This document shows, one piece after another, positions 1-11,900 of a stretch of DNA of 64,000 nucleotides. Within the stretch, counting starts at the first letter, position 1. Every line of letters begins with the position of its first letter. The notes below the pieces were generated by a model, which made no database searches, was not told the origin of the DNA, and was given only the letters and a program-made list of their open reading frames with translations. Position numbers and translations under genes: made by a program. Origin of the DNA: Triops longicaudatus (Eukaryota > Arthropoda > Branchiopoda > Notostraca > Triopsidae); the NCBI GenBank assembly GCA_022885665.1, contig JAGQDJ010000112.1:294163-358162 (forward strand). The letters run 5' to 3'.

Positions 1-3000
1 TTGTGTGTCGTTTGGGGAGTATAATTGGGGCAAAAGAGCCATGGACGCAGTCACACAATGAATAGTGATTTGTCCTGTCTAATAACTGTAGTTGGAAGTC
101 ACTTTTGGCGCTCCCGTGTACATTACCCTAGCTGCAGCCGGTATTTCTGATTTAAATAAGAAACTCCTTGAAAAGAGAGTTTAAACCTCATCATACAGTC
201 ACAAAAAGCACAACCGCAAAGATGACACTTTTTTCACCGTGGATAGAATAGTGCCGGGGCCAAAAGAGGTTGTTCGTCTTCTAAGAAGCATAATGAGTAG
301 CCAACACGCGACAGACGATACACACATACAACATGCCGATATGCTGTAGGTTATTTTGCATAGATACGACCTCATTTGGAAAGGGACATTAGGTTTCAAA
401 GCAAGGCTTTTTCCGGTCCTAAAGGGGTTATTTAGCAGGAAAGTATGACAATGTCCCAACCTGGCAGTTACAAAACTGGCAGTTACAGCGCTCAAGTAAA
501 GAAAAATAGCTAGATTAAAAAGTTAACATTTGAGTAGAAGTTAAGGCAAACTACACGTCTTAGACATCGCAGTAGACTTTGCCAGGAATGTGACTTGAAG
601 CAATTTTTTGCACAAGGATTACACTATCCCTGGAATGTTTTTTTTTTTCGTGTAGTGACGTTATGTAAAATTTAAACAACGAAATTGGTTATCTTCTGAT
701 AACTGTTTATAGACGCATTCAATTAGTGTACTAAGATTTGAAGAAATGAATATCACACTCAAGTATTGTAATCAAGGTCGTAGCCGGGAGTGGGCATGGG
801 GTGAATGCAAGAGAATCCCTAAAATAAAAATTTAAAAAATACAAACAAAACAAAAGCACCACCAAACCTCTCAGAACCAAAATCCGTGTTACAATCTTGA
901 TAGTTTAATAAGTAGGACGTAATTAAGGTATTTTACATAAGCAAGAGTATTAGTTTCCTTTCGAATAAATTTAATAGGAAACTCGTCTGACTCCATTAAT
1001 TTAAACTCTGATCATGTTCCCGTGAAAACCCGTTCCCAAATTTGTAAGAAAATCACTTCGAATTACGTATTTAAATACTTGCAAGGAAACCAAAAATAAA
1101 GGCGAGTCAGTACTGGAAGCTCACTCAAACAACTTTCTTGAAATTAATTTTTTAAGAATTTCTATTCTTTCGCGTAGGAAGAAATAAAATAGACAGATTT
1201 TTCTAACAATAATCGGTGTTAAATATTAGAGTGACAAAAATGCCTTCAAAGAGCAAACGCTCACGCTGGCTTAAACAAATAAAGCGTTGTATAGAAAATA
1301 TTGGAGTTTAAGTTTCCATAAATTTATTGAAAATGTTGCTTTAAAAATGTGGGCATAGTGAGTAACGAAAATAGAATTGGGAACCTCAATCTAGCTTTTT
1401 CATTATACTTTTTTGTGTGAAAGATATTTTTAAGGAAAGATGTTTTTCTTGGCAAATATAGTTATTTCCCTTCACTCCCAGTAGTCAAACATTAAAAGGT
1501 GCTCTAGCTAATAATTTGCTTGGATATCGCGCGTTTTCAGGTGAAAAGTTTTGGAAACTGAAACGAATTTATTGGTTTAGAAGAGAACACAATTCTCAGA
1601 AATCTCTCGAGTGTGTAGTCGTCAGTAGGTTTGTTCTCATAACCGGAACACGCCAGAAGTCTGGGCTTTGCCAAAAAGAGTAGTGTAGTTTAACAGCTCG
1701 TATTTGTGTGCAAATACCATACTATCGAGCAACAATTGAGGTTGTATTATTCTTTGTCTTTTCATGGGATACTAAGAGCAAATATGTAATTAGGAAAATA
1801 AAAAATAAACACTTGTGTTTTACCCTAGCAAGTAGACCATACAGACAACGCCAGCAAGCTAGCCTGAATTTGAATTAAGTAGAGTTTTCTGAGCTTTTCG
1901 GAAAATCAACACACTTTCAAAGGGGGATGCTATTAGAAAATTTTATCCCAATGGCACGTGTAGAATTTATACAATGGGATGTAACTAAAAGTAAAAAGGC
2001 TAGAACACGTAATTGCATGTAAAACATCAGTGGTTTCCTTCAGCAACACGAACGACATGACAGCTTCAGTCCTTGTAAAGGAAAACTCCTCATTTTTAAG
2101 AAGAATAATTCAAAATATACAAATCAAACAAAAATTAAAAGGAAGGACAGAAAATATTATCCACGCAAAGGAAGCGTTGTGAATATTGCATTATTGACAC
2201 ACAAACGTCGACTATATCGAATCAATGTAGTGCATTATTGGTGCAAAAAATGAAAAGTTGTCGTGACCCAAATAATGCACTAATTATTTCGATACACTCG
2301 AAACGCCTGTGCCAATAGTGAAATATTCGTAACGTTTCTTTTGCATGAATAAAATTCACTAGCCTCAAAACCCGCGAAACTACGCATAGTGAAACTCTGG
2401 TTATATTTCAGATGGACGCACCCAGCAGACCCCGCATAACGCTGATTCGAGCTCTTTCTAAATACCACTCACAGTATTTCTCTGAAAGATTCCGGGAATT
2501 TCACCCTCACCACTTTTCTCCTTATCTTCCACCTTGGAAGCAGTCATGAACCTGACAAGTCCTCCTTTCAAAATTCGTTTTCCTTACGCCTTCCTTTTAG
2601 TACAAGTTACCAAGTTAAAAAATCTTCGCTTCTTTCACACAAAATTCGGCTGATCTAGAAAGAAAGCTCATGAAGAAAAGAAAGAGTAAAATAGATTTTA
2701 TTATGTATTTTTCTATGGAAAGTGTATGTCATCTGCTTTCCGAACCACGAAGAAAATCAGTGCACTCACTGTTCACTACACTCTTATAATAATGACATGT
2801 TTTTACAAATATCTTTAAATTTTCAGAAACGACAGGAGTGTAAATCTCATAGGACGTAATAGACTTTCCATTAACCAATATGCACGCAAAGAAAGGTAGC
2901 ATCCTAACTGAGAAAGTAGAAAACTCCGCGGCAATCTTTTTCCGTATGAATGCGTTATGTAGAGCACTTCTGTACTCGATAGACTTCTTTCGGAAACCTA

Positions 3001-6000
3001 AGAATATCAGTATCAACTACGGATAATAATAAGAAAAATAGCACTAATAATTACGGCTACATTTTCTATAATCGTGGTCTCCCTACATGAGTCCGCTGAT
3101 CTAGCTTTTCCTGTATTCATAGCAAAATGTTGTCCCAGTATGAGGTTCTCCCTAAAATGCACGGTTAACTTATTTCACTTTATGTTTTCGCGAGGTTTTG
3201 GTGAGGAAATAAAACAGACTACATCCCTACGTTTGTAGCAGACTAAGAAGTATTTAAGCAGTGGCGGTGAAATTCGTTAATGACCTCTTTTTAGCAAATT
3301 GTCTCAGCGCGCGTTAGAACATAAAACCTAGGTGGCATATTCTTCCCCGTGTCCTGGTTCTTGACATTTACGTGCTTTTTTTTCGTGACTGCTGCCCGTG
3401 TCCATTTGTTCCCTAGACGATTAACGTCATGGAATTTTGTGAGAATAAAAGTGGAGTTTATGCTTAAAGGATAAAAAGACATGAAGGAAAATTGTGCTTG
3501 CTTATTCTCTAGTCGACTTGATGACCGATTTAACCAGGGGGTTTTATGTCGTCATCAACAAGACGCCGCAGTCATTATTTCCTAGTTTATGACATTGAAA
3601 ACGCAGTCGTATTACGTTACGATGCTTTCTCCAAGGTACAGAAGAAGCCTGTTCACTACTCTGGCTTCCCAACGATTCTTTTCGACGCTCCTCGGCGGAT
3701 GGCCATGATGTGCTGAACCATCCTTGTTGCTGTTTTTCTAAGGATCGGGGTAACCGTCACAGTCATCATCGTATCCAGAAGTTGATGTCTTATGTCTGCT
3801 TCTCTAATCTTAGAACTACGTTGGGTGCGGTGGATAGCGCTAAGGTGTGTGTGTATATAGATAAGAATGGGAGGAGGTTGCAAATAAACCTTAGCCAGCT
3901 CTTTCCGAAACCGCTAAAGAAATGTAGCATAACAGATCAGTAGTACCGTCGCTAATGGACTTTAAGGATAGCAACGGTATAATAGATTATAAGTTTTTAT
4001 TCCAGCCAGCAACATTGTTGCTTAATGGCGCTTGCCTTTCGCAATTTAAATTTCATGTGGAAACGGCGCCGCCGACTGCTGTTTTCGTATTACGCTAGGC
4101 CCCTCCAGGCCTCCTCTCACAACTTCTCTCTTTTTGTTATCTGTAACAGTCTCATCATCTTGCTTCTGCGGCAATTTAAAGCCTGTGCAGAACGAAATAG
4201 AAGGGAAAGCTAGAAATATATATTCAAATTAACTCAACTTTATTTGAAAATTAGGCTGGGCAACCACGGAATAAAAGCCATACAAACGAACATAAAAAAT
4301 CAGGGAATTCAACATAAGCTCTACTTTTACTTTCGTTGTGGCTTATTGCAGGATTTTGAAAGAAGAAGTTCAACTTCAGTTTATAAGCTTTACCAAATGT
4401 AACAATTATCTTAATTTACGATATATTGCCGATTTAAAAAGTGTACTTTTACAATAGCCTTTCAAAATATTTAACGAATTTCACTAGATATAGCAAGGAA
4501 AAAATTTTTAAAAGAATATTGGAAAAGAATCTAGACGCTTGATTTTTTTTTATTTCACCTCCACTTTTCCGCGGTTTGAACTGCTTTTCTATGTTGGAGC
4601 CCAAGTTTGCTTGTTCCCAATCTGGACGTTTTGTAGGAGAAGACGTCTGCCCCAAACACATGATCTTGTCACGTTTTATGAAGCGCTGCTCATTAACCAT
4701 GCTCAACTAGTTTGATGTGGCCGGTCATTACGAAAGCATTGGGGCCGTTTAATGGTCTTTTAATGAAAGCCTCACATGAACAGGAAAAGGGGGAAGCTCG
4801 CCAAAGCCGATCTGTTGCTGCTGTTCGGTGAGCGATACAGCAATCATTTTTTAGAACCTTGTTGAATTACTTTCACTTAACGCAGCGCCCACAGTGTAAT
4901 CCGAAGATGTAATCACTTAGGTGCCCACGTTAGGTAATTATCGCTTGTCGTCCATGCCAAAAAGAAAAAGAAAGCAAATATGAGTAGTAGCCAAGATGCG
5001 TGGAAAATCCCAAGAACTATTGAAATAGCTGATGTTGTCTCACTTGTATGAAGCATTGTCTGGTAGGTTAATGTGACTGGTTTCCCCAAGGTAATGACTT
5101 TTTGGCTAAGTTACTTCAATGAAAACTAATTACCGTGTTAAAAGAGTGTCAGACCGGTTTTTCTCATAGTTAAACTCGTTACAAAGTTTCAGTAGTGCAT
5201 AGCAAGCCATTGCACCCAGTTGATTGCGTGAAATCGCATGCGTCGTTTTTCCTTTCTGGGAAAAATTAGTAAAGATTAACTTTTCCAAGTTTCAGCAATC
5301 CTTCAAAGAAACTCAGCATATCTTGGTTCAGAATGTTGGCTCGATAACTTCAAATCATTCAGCATCTCGGTGTTACTGAAAGCAGAGATACGTGGAAGTA
5401 AGTAGAGTTAAAATAATTGAAAGAGTTATTCAAAGTTTGGGGTTGTCTTTTGTAGTCACAAGATGAAAAAAATGTGCCCAGTTGTCTTGCGATGGCAGGA
5501 AAATGATTGTGGTTTGCCTCACACTGTGGGCAGCAGCTCAGGTAGAATTAGTTCGGCGCTGTGCAGAGTGATGGTCATCTCGTGTGGTTCCGCGCCACAG
5601 AAGAAACGAAATGTAGGCGCTGTGCAGGGAGCGTATTGTATATATGGCATGAAGAACTCTGAGTAACAAAAGCATAACATAACATTCATCTCAAGACGTC
5701 AGACACAGCAACAAGTCCAGCAGATAATCCTTTGTTGCCTATACTGACTTTCTTCGTGCAAAACAAATAAAGCGAAACATATTGCAAGCTAACGGATGAC
5801 GCACGTTGCCTATTGTTGGTACTATACGGCCCGTATCATGACTGCTGGTCAAATAAAACCCCACCAATTAGTCTAGAAGACAATCGTTACTTAAGTTCAA
5901 AACATGAAAGGAGACAATAGCATGTAATTCTTGGCGGAACTACCGGATCCCTGCCCAGGATCACCGTGTCGCTTCCCGCCAATCTATTTTTTTTTTTTTG

Positions 6001-7059
6001 TTTTTGTTTGAAAGTTTTGGAAAAAAGAGAATGATAGGGCATAGTGGGTACTTTTGTGAAAGAGGGCGTGAGGATGGTGGCCGAAGAGGAGAGTCATTGT
6101 TGCTGGAAGTTTAGTTCACCTATGCGTGAATAATCTAGGAATAACTTGTCATTAAAATTGTAGTGCATTGAGGTGTAATTCATGCGTTACGGCACATCTC
6201 TGATTATCTCACAGGCCCTTAACGGTATATAAAGGGAAAAATGAAGCTAGACCTGGTTATTAGTGTCCGCAACACACGAGACAGCTAAGATTTAATGCTC
6301 AAATCAGGATGTGACTACCACGTTTCGGTAGTTTTATTGCCGATTTCATATATGTATTCACGCTCGTAAGACAACCGTTGCAAGCTGAGCTGAAAAAACA
6401 AAAGTGAGTTAAGAATGAATGGAAAACTTCGCATGAGATGGTTTTAGCGTAGAAATTTGTATTCCCTAAACCTTCTCTGAACAATCTTTTCTTCTTCCCC
6501 CATTGAGACAAGTTTTTACAACTGTTTGGTGGCACAAACCTGAACAGGTATAGGGTCAATATAGCATAATACTGGCAAACAGGGCTTGGCAATGTCATAA
6601 CGGTAAAAGTTTTGAATTTACAAAGGACACTTGTTAACAAACATTGTTGTAGGGAATCTTAACATTGGGAACAAGCGATAGCTCAAGAAGAGAAGCATTT
6701 CGTTCAGTCATATACTGTGAGCCAGCTAATGAGGCAATTACAAATATGCCTAAAACAGACTAGAGGACCAGCAACATTCCCCAGATCACCGAGCAGCATT
6801 GTCATGTGTTGTGACGTCCAATAAACGTTCCTCAGTACGGTTTGTACTGTACAGGAGCAAAGGCACAAATTGAGCACAACTAAATATCGTTGTTCGCGTT
6901 GGGATACTTCTAATAGATATCAGTTCTCTTTCTACACCAGGACCTATCTTTCGTAGGTTTAAATTGCGGCTTTCAAGGCAAGTCAATTTGGCAAGCGTAT
7001 AATTTAACAGGCGCTAAATATACGCAAAGTTATGCAATCAGCTAAGAAACTACAATTGC
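1..7059. other. Intergenic, no gene recognised
   Basis: I read both strands and found no ORF with recognisable domain, no tRNA or snRNA core, and no exon chain. All ORFs here are under 115 codons with no family resemblance. The sequence is AT-rich with scattered A/T runs. The only structured item is the possible repeat fragment at 781-885. The left part may hold 3' UTR of the minus-strand atonal gene: a reverse-strand AATAAA lies near 6333, about 700 bp past its stop, but this link is weak. Confidence 0.55.
781..885. repeat. Possible diverged interspersed repeat, copy 1
   Basis: This segment begins with TAGCCGGG and ends with GAACCAAAATCC. The segment at 14475-14541 has TAGCCAGG at one end and the identical 12-mer GAACCAAAATCC at the other, with a shorter interior. 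Sharing both ends in the same order suggests two decayed copies of one short repeat. The interiors are low complexity and I cannot align them, so the assignment is tentative. Confidence 0.3.
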
Positions 7060-8076
7060 TCAATGAAGCAAGTCATCCAAAGCACTGATATAGCTTTGAG
7101 CCATTTGGAGGGTTTCGTACTTGGAGAGCTGTCGGTCATTACCTAGAGACGGTACTACTCCGCGGAGACGGTCAAATGCCTCGTTGAGATTGTTCATTCT
7201 TCTCCTTTCCCGCGCGTTAGCCGCCAAGCGTCGCTTTTTCATAATAACTGGAGCTACTTCCTTTTGAAGACGTTTCCGGTTGCTGGACGACTGTTGCGAG
7301 TCCTCGTTGCCGTTCTTACTCTGATTCTTGGTTCTGGGGCCACATCGACTGTGGCTACTATCAGAGAGCGTGTAAATTTCGTCATCCTGGACGTCACTGA
7401 GACGACTGTACGTGCTGCTTGGACTGGGACTGTGGACGAGTTGTAAACGACTGGTTGGCCGGATGCTGCCCACTGTGGCCATGTAATCATCATCCACTTC
7501 ACCTGCTGCAGATTTCGGAGAAGAGCAACTGTGGGCTAGTTCTGATGAACTGCTCGTCGGCGAAGTGGGCACCACTTCCGCTGGACCTGACCCGTCATGC
7601 TTGTTGTTGTTGTAAGCATCATGATTCTCGGGCCGTTCGTGCTTGATTACTGGATAGGTGGCGGCGATAGGATGGTGGTCTTGATTGGAAGCGATTTGGT
7701 GGTGCGGGGGCAGATAGGGATAAGGGAGATGATGGTGGTAGAAGTAAGCGGCTGCCGGTGGGTACATGCGGATACAATCGGGCTGGGGACTGGTGCTATT
7801 GCTTTGGTGACGGTAATCTTCCGCGAAAGGAGGTACGAGATGCGGTAATAAAGATTTGGAGTCACCTGGCGACAACATTGGTGGCTGAGAATGGGACGAA
7901 TAATCGCCGTTGTCCGACATGGGACTCGGCGTGTGGTAACCGTCCGAGGAACCGTCGATGGACAAGCTGCGATTCCGTGGTGCGCGCTGAGCGCTGACGA
8001 ATGATTGCTGTAAGGTGTCAAATGGAGCAAGCGTGACTTCAGACTTGGTCACTTTGACGGATTGGTACATCTCCAT
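7060..8076 (-). CDS. ato: Atonal-family proneural bHLH transcription factor
   Basis: Single-exon gene encoding 338 residues. The last 57 residues (about 282-338) are a basic helix-loop-helix domain: the basic region reads RRLAANARERRRM, the loop contains PSLGNDRQLSKYE and helix 2 contains ETLQMAQSYISAL. These are hallmark residues of the atonal subfamily rather than neurogenin, NeuroD or achaete-scute. As in insect Atonal, the protein ends a few residues after helix 2. The N-terminal 280 residues are Ser/Pro/His/Tyr-rich and look disordered, with many SP sites. The start is the ATG at 8074-8076; the open frame extends upstream only through non-ATG codons, and the next codon but one is also ATG. 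Family members bind E-boxes as heterodimers with Daughterless/E proteins and specify sensory neuron precursors. ato is the best guess; amos or cato paralogues fit the loop and helix 2 less well. Confidence 0.93.
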   Translation of the reverse strand: MEMYQSVKVTKSEVTLAPFDTLQQSFVSAQRAPRNRSLSIDGSSDGYHTPSPMSDNGDYSSHSQPPMLSPGDSKSLLPHLVPPFAEDYRHQSNSTSPQPDCIRMYPPAAAYFYHHHLPYPYLPPHHQIASNQDHHPIAATYPVIKHERPENHDAYNNNKHDGSGPAEVVPTSPTSSSSELAHSCSSPKSAAGEVDDDYMATVGSIRPTSRLQLVHSPSPSSTYSRLSDVQDDEIYTLSDSSHSRCGPRTKNQSKNGNEDSQQSSSNRKRLQKEVAPVIMKKRRLAANARERRRMNNLNEAFDRLRGVVPSLGNDRQLSKYETLQMAQSYISALDDLLH

Positions 8077-8383
8077 ATGAAACTTTGCGTCAAGGGGTAG
8101 CTCCACTGTCACAAACCTAACCCCTTGTTTTGTCGTAATTGCGAACAATCCTTAAGAAAAGGTTTCCCTCGAGTAGCAATCAGGAACTACGTGGGAACAA
8201 TTTTAGTGGTTCTTTCGGCACTTGAAAGTGGAGTTTCAAACTCGAAAAATGCACTTTTGGAGCTAAACGAAATTGCCGAAGATTGACGTTCGTTGAAGCA
8301 CAAAATTTGTAGGACCGAATGAGATTTTTGTGGTTCCAGGTAAAAAGCAAAGGTGCTTTCGCACGAGAGAGCGGTCGTGGAAT

Positions 8384-8419
8384 GACTGACCAAAGACTGG
8401 CGCTTCTCACCTTTATATA
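8384..8419 (-). promoter_or_regulatory. TATA box and initiator of the atonal-family gene
   Basis: On the minus strand, TATATAAA occupies 8419-8412 and an arthropod-type initiator TCAGTC occupies 8389-8384. Taking the A at 8387 as +1, the TATA box starts at -32, the canonical spacing. This predicts a 5' UTR of about 310 nt before the ATG at 8076, with no intron needed. No good downstream promoter element is seen at +28 to +32. Confidence 0.72.
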
Positions 8420-8515
8420 GCCTGATGCTGCTGGTAAGAGACTGCAACGGACACCGGCCAACGGCAAGTTCGGCTTTTATTCCTCTTACCTGGGCTTTCT
8501 CTGTGAGCCTCTTCC

Positions 8516-8521
8516 CATCTG
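8516..8521 (-). promoter_or_regulatory. E-box CAGATG upstream of the atonal promoter
   Basis: CAGATG (minus strand) about 130 bp upstream of the inferred start site. Atonal/Daughterless heterodimers bind CAnnTG boxes, and proneural genes are often autoregulated, so a functional site is plausible. A single six-base match is common by chance. A palindromic CACGTG lies further upstream near 8957. Confidence 0.3.
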
Positions 8522-8544
8522 AACCTTCCTACCTTTGGGACTTT

Positions 8545-8970
8545 TTATGTTTTCCTTTTACCTGACCAAGTATATTCTTTAGTCTGTCGTAGTGATGTCC
8601 AATAAATGGTTCCGCATTCACGTGCGTGTTCCGAGTAAAATAATTTGGCGGGCTCCCACTTACGCAGGAACTGTATGAAGGAGTTGTTAACTACCGTACG
8701 CATGATATGCATAGTGGAACGATTTTCATGTTGTTCTAACCCAATAGAATCGTAAAGCGTCGTAATGTTTTCCACGCTGAGAAGTTGTCGCCGAACTTTT
8801 TTCTGCAATAAGTGCAGTGTGTGTTTCACCGCATAACTGTACTCTTCTTCGAAAACGTAACGAACCACGAAACAATCGCCGGAAGTGGTAACTTGGTGTA
8901 GTAAACCTTCCCATTGAATGCTGGGATAGTATCTTGAAATGCTCCATGCGTTCTCCCACGTGCAGCGCAT
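8545..8970 (-). CDS. Unrecognised 141-codon ORF upstream of the atonal gene
   Basis: An ATG-initiated ORF of 141 codons, by far the longest in the non-coding left half. The product is rich in aromatic residues (several Trp and Tyr), has a mixed charged composition and no low-complexity stretch, so it looks more like a globular fragment than random sequence. It has no signal peptide or membrane segment and I recognise no family. An in-frame stop lies four codons upstream of the ATG. A GT donor-like site (TCAG|GTAAAA) sits close to the 3' end, so it could be one exon of a larger gene or a relic of a mobile element. It ends about 125 bp upstream of the atonal TATA box on the same strand. It may equally be a chance ORF. 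Confidence 0.3.
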   Translation of the reverse strand: MRCTWENAWSISRYYPSIQWEGLLHQVTTSGDCFVVRYVFEEEYSYAVKHTLHLLQKKVRRQLLSVENITTLYDSIGLEQHENRSTMHIMRTVVNNSFIQFLRKWEPAKLFYSEHARECGTIYWTSLRQTKEYTWSGKRKT

Positions 8971-11900
8971 TGCACCGATTTAAGGACACATAAAGGTGTT
9001 GAAACAAATTCGAGAATGATGGTAGGGCAGAATTGTCAGCCTAGGACAACAAACGGAGTACGGTAGTTCGGTACGAAACACCCTTAGTGAAGAGTTAAGA
9101 TAAACTATCTTTGGAGAAAAAGAGTATATGTGTAGTTTTTAACACAAGAAAGTTTGACACGTGGATAAGATTAAGATTAGAGGCACATGCCATAGCACGC
9201 ATTTTACATTCCATCATTGTGTCCGCTGGAAGAGCTCCCCTAAAAGGTGGTGAGACGGTCGTGGCATGAAGTTATTAGAGGACAATAGATCAGCTAGGCC
9301 TACTCTAACGGGAAGACATGCCCGATCGCTTTATCCGTTGATCACCCTGAGCTCGCCATCATGTCCCGTCAAGAGTTTAGATAAGGGCAAGGAAAGAAGA
9401 CGTTCTTTGGTAGTTACAGTAATAGCTTGGTAAGGGAGAGACCGGGGGTGAATTTTTGTTGCAGGTTACTGGTCACCACCAAAAGTTATCTCCCTCTCCT
9501 GTCTATCTTTTGATAAGTTTTTGTTTGTGGAGTGTCGTCGGGTTCATTAGTAACTTCTTTGGTGGGCTTACAAACAGTTCCTTAGTTTTCATCCGGTGCT
9601 GAAAGAAGTTGTAGATTCTAACTTTGGGCAGACAGAAAGCAACTTAATATCTGAAGAGACTCGGTGTTTGTAAGCCTGTCTGTCAGATGAAGGGGATCTT
9701 GTCCGTTTGGTTAGTCACTTGTGCCACATCCCACATGTCTTGAATCTTATCTTCCGATGACAAGGAGCATCATTGCCCAGCGCTTTTTGACTTCAATTTT
9801 TTCACCTATATGCATTTTTTCTCTTTCATCCGCGGGACCATCTCGTCTTGGTTGAGGAGGAGGATGAAGTAGGAGGGAGGTGGGGTTATTGTTGGTGGTG
9901 CAAGACAGGGAAATTAAAAGCCTGAAAAAGTTTATGAGCTCAGGAAGGCAAGCCGGAGAACAGATGGAGACAAGCGACGTGGAGACATAAAAGACAGCAG
10001 GTTGGAAAGGATCAAAGCCGAGATGACATGTGTCCCCATGTTTTTCTTCGCTCATCTACTAAAAGTTAAAACTCCTTATTACTGTTCATTTTTTCTCTCT
10101 CTTATGCCGTTTGCCAAGTCTTGTGTCTGAATCATTGACCGCTGGCGAGAAGCAAACTCTACGCATTGTTGTTCCCCCGTGACTGATGGTTGGACATTCT
10201 GAAAGTCGGCATTGAATAGCAATTGTGCGCAGGACAAACTCCATGTATGCTATTTAGTTGACAAGGGTGACAGTTATGCATACATTACTTGCAATACAAA
10301 GTATTTTTATGCCTGGCGTTAGGGGTTCCCGGTACTTTGGGGGAGCTTACAGCCAGATACCAAGTATTGTTCTGCTGAGAGTTTTTCCAACTCGCAACAC
10401 AGAAAACGCTGGTTTTATATAGTGTTTGACGTAGCCATCATTGAGTAGTAAGTAGAAGAGAATTTCATGACGTCAGCAGAAAATCCGTCGCGCGTGCCCT
10501 GTGATAAGCACGGCGCTTGCTTCTTATTATTTCTAATGACAGCGAAGAAAAGTTTTTTGGCGATATTTTTTCCGAGACTTCTTATTCCGTCTTATCGAAA
10601 GGAACTACGGCATATAAACGCGTAATAACTGAAGGTTAGACATGGGTTGGTTGGACGAAAAGGGGGGAAAGGGAGGGGGCTGTTATAGAAGTTTGCGTGG
10701 GGCTAATAAAGGGGGGTGACGACGTTTGACTAACCCAAAAGTTGATTGTCGTGTGGCAAAACGTAAGAAAGTAACAAGTCCAATGTACTCCACTAGTGGA
10801 GCTCCAGGACAGCCATGATAATCAAGCATAATCAGGCGTAAGGCGGTCGGTCATTGGGCAAAAGCGGACCAGGTGGTGGGCGCGCGACTCATATACAGAA
10901 GACGCAAGACACGCACGCTTTATTCTTGGCAAAAAAAAAAAAGTAAGAAAGTGAAGGCAAGAAGAAAAAATGATTCTCCACAAAGTTCTAGCAACGAGGA
11001 CCCTTTCTATAACACGATTTCCGACCCAACCTAATGTGTAACGATGTGCTATGTATGAGGAAGTAAACTGGACCGCGCGAGTCCGTTAGAACTTTACAAG
11101 GGGATCTGGGGTGGGTATCAACGATGGTGTTTTTAATGCACGCAAAAAAGTGCACCCAAGATTCATTGGCCTCATTAGTTCCGGAGGGGGGAAAATTTTG
11201 TGCGCTTGTAACTTGTCCAACGTAGTTTCCTGGGATGTTTTTCTAGAAGAAAAAACGTAAGAATGGACGTTTAAGAAAAGAGCAACTTTCTAACAAGGAT
11301 TGTTTCGAAGAGAACAGTACCCAGCGCAGTCAGGACTTTTGTCTTTACGTTGTCACTTGTCATCGCGTTGAAAAGTCTTATCGAAACGTCTTACCTTGGC
11401 TTATCAGGTTACAAGTTACACGGTCTATATAGTCAAGCTAGACAGAAAGAGGGTTTCATTAGGTAACAGACCTCCCCACGAGTCCGTAGGATGCAAATGG
11501 ACTTTTAGTGTGTATGGAAGCCCCTTTAGCTAAACCTTGTCACCAAACTTTTTCGTGGTTTGTGGTTCCGGACAGATACCACGGTCTTTAAGAGCGTTTA
11601 GCATATCAGATAGAACTTGGCTCTTTTTGCTCGTAAAATCAAGATCGAAGGCTGGATGACTATCGGCTTGTATAATGCAGAGCAGATTTTCCTAAGGACT
11701 TCCCTGCAACTAGAAACATGGGAAACTGTACTTTTTAAAAAACAGCGCACCACTTACGTGCAAAGTTGAAATAATTTCAGGTGCATTAAAGGGTAGGCCC
11801 AGGTAGGAATTTTGATTCCTTCTCTGTGAACTGTGCGATATTCACAGCCTGTTGATAAAAAAAAACGAGTTTCTCTAGTCTCAGGGGATCATATAATGGA

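Noticed and set aside
8077..8148. Extended N-terminus of the atonal protein starting at 8148
   Set aside because: The extension begins at a TTG codon; the first ATG in frame is at 8076, which fits the predicted 5' UTR.
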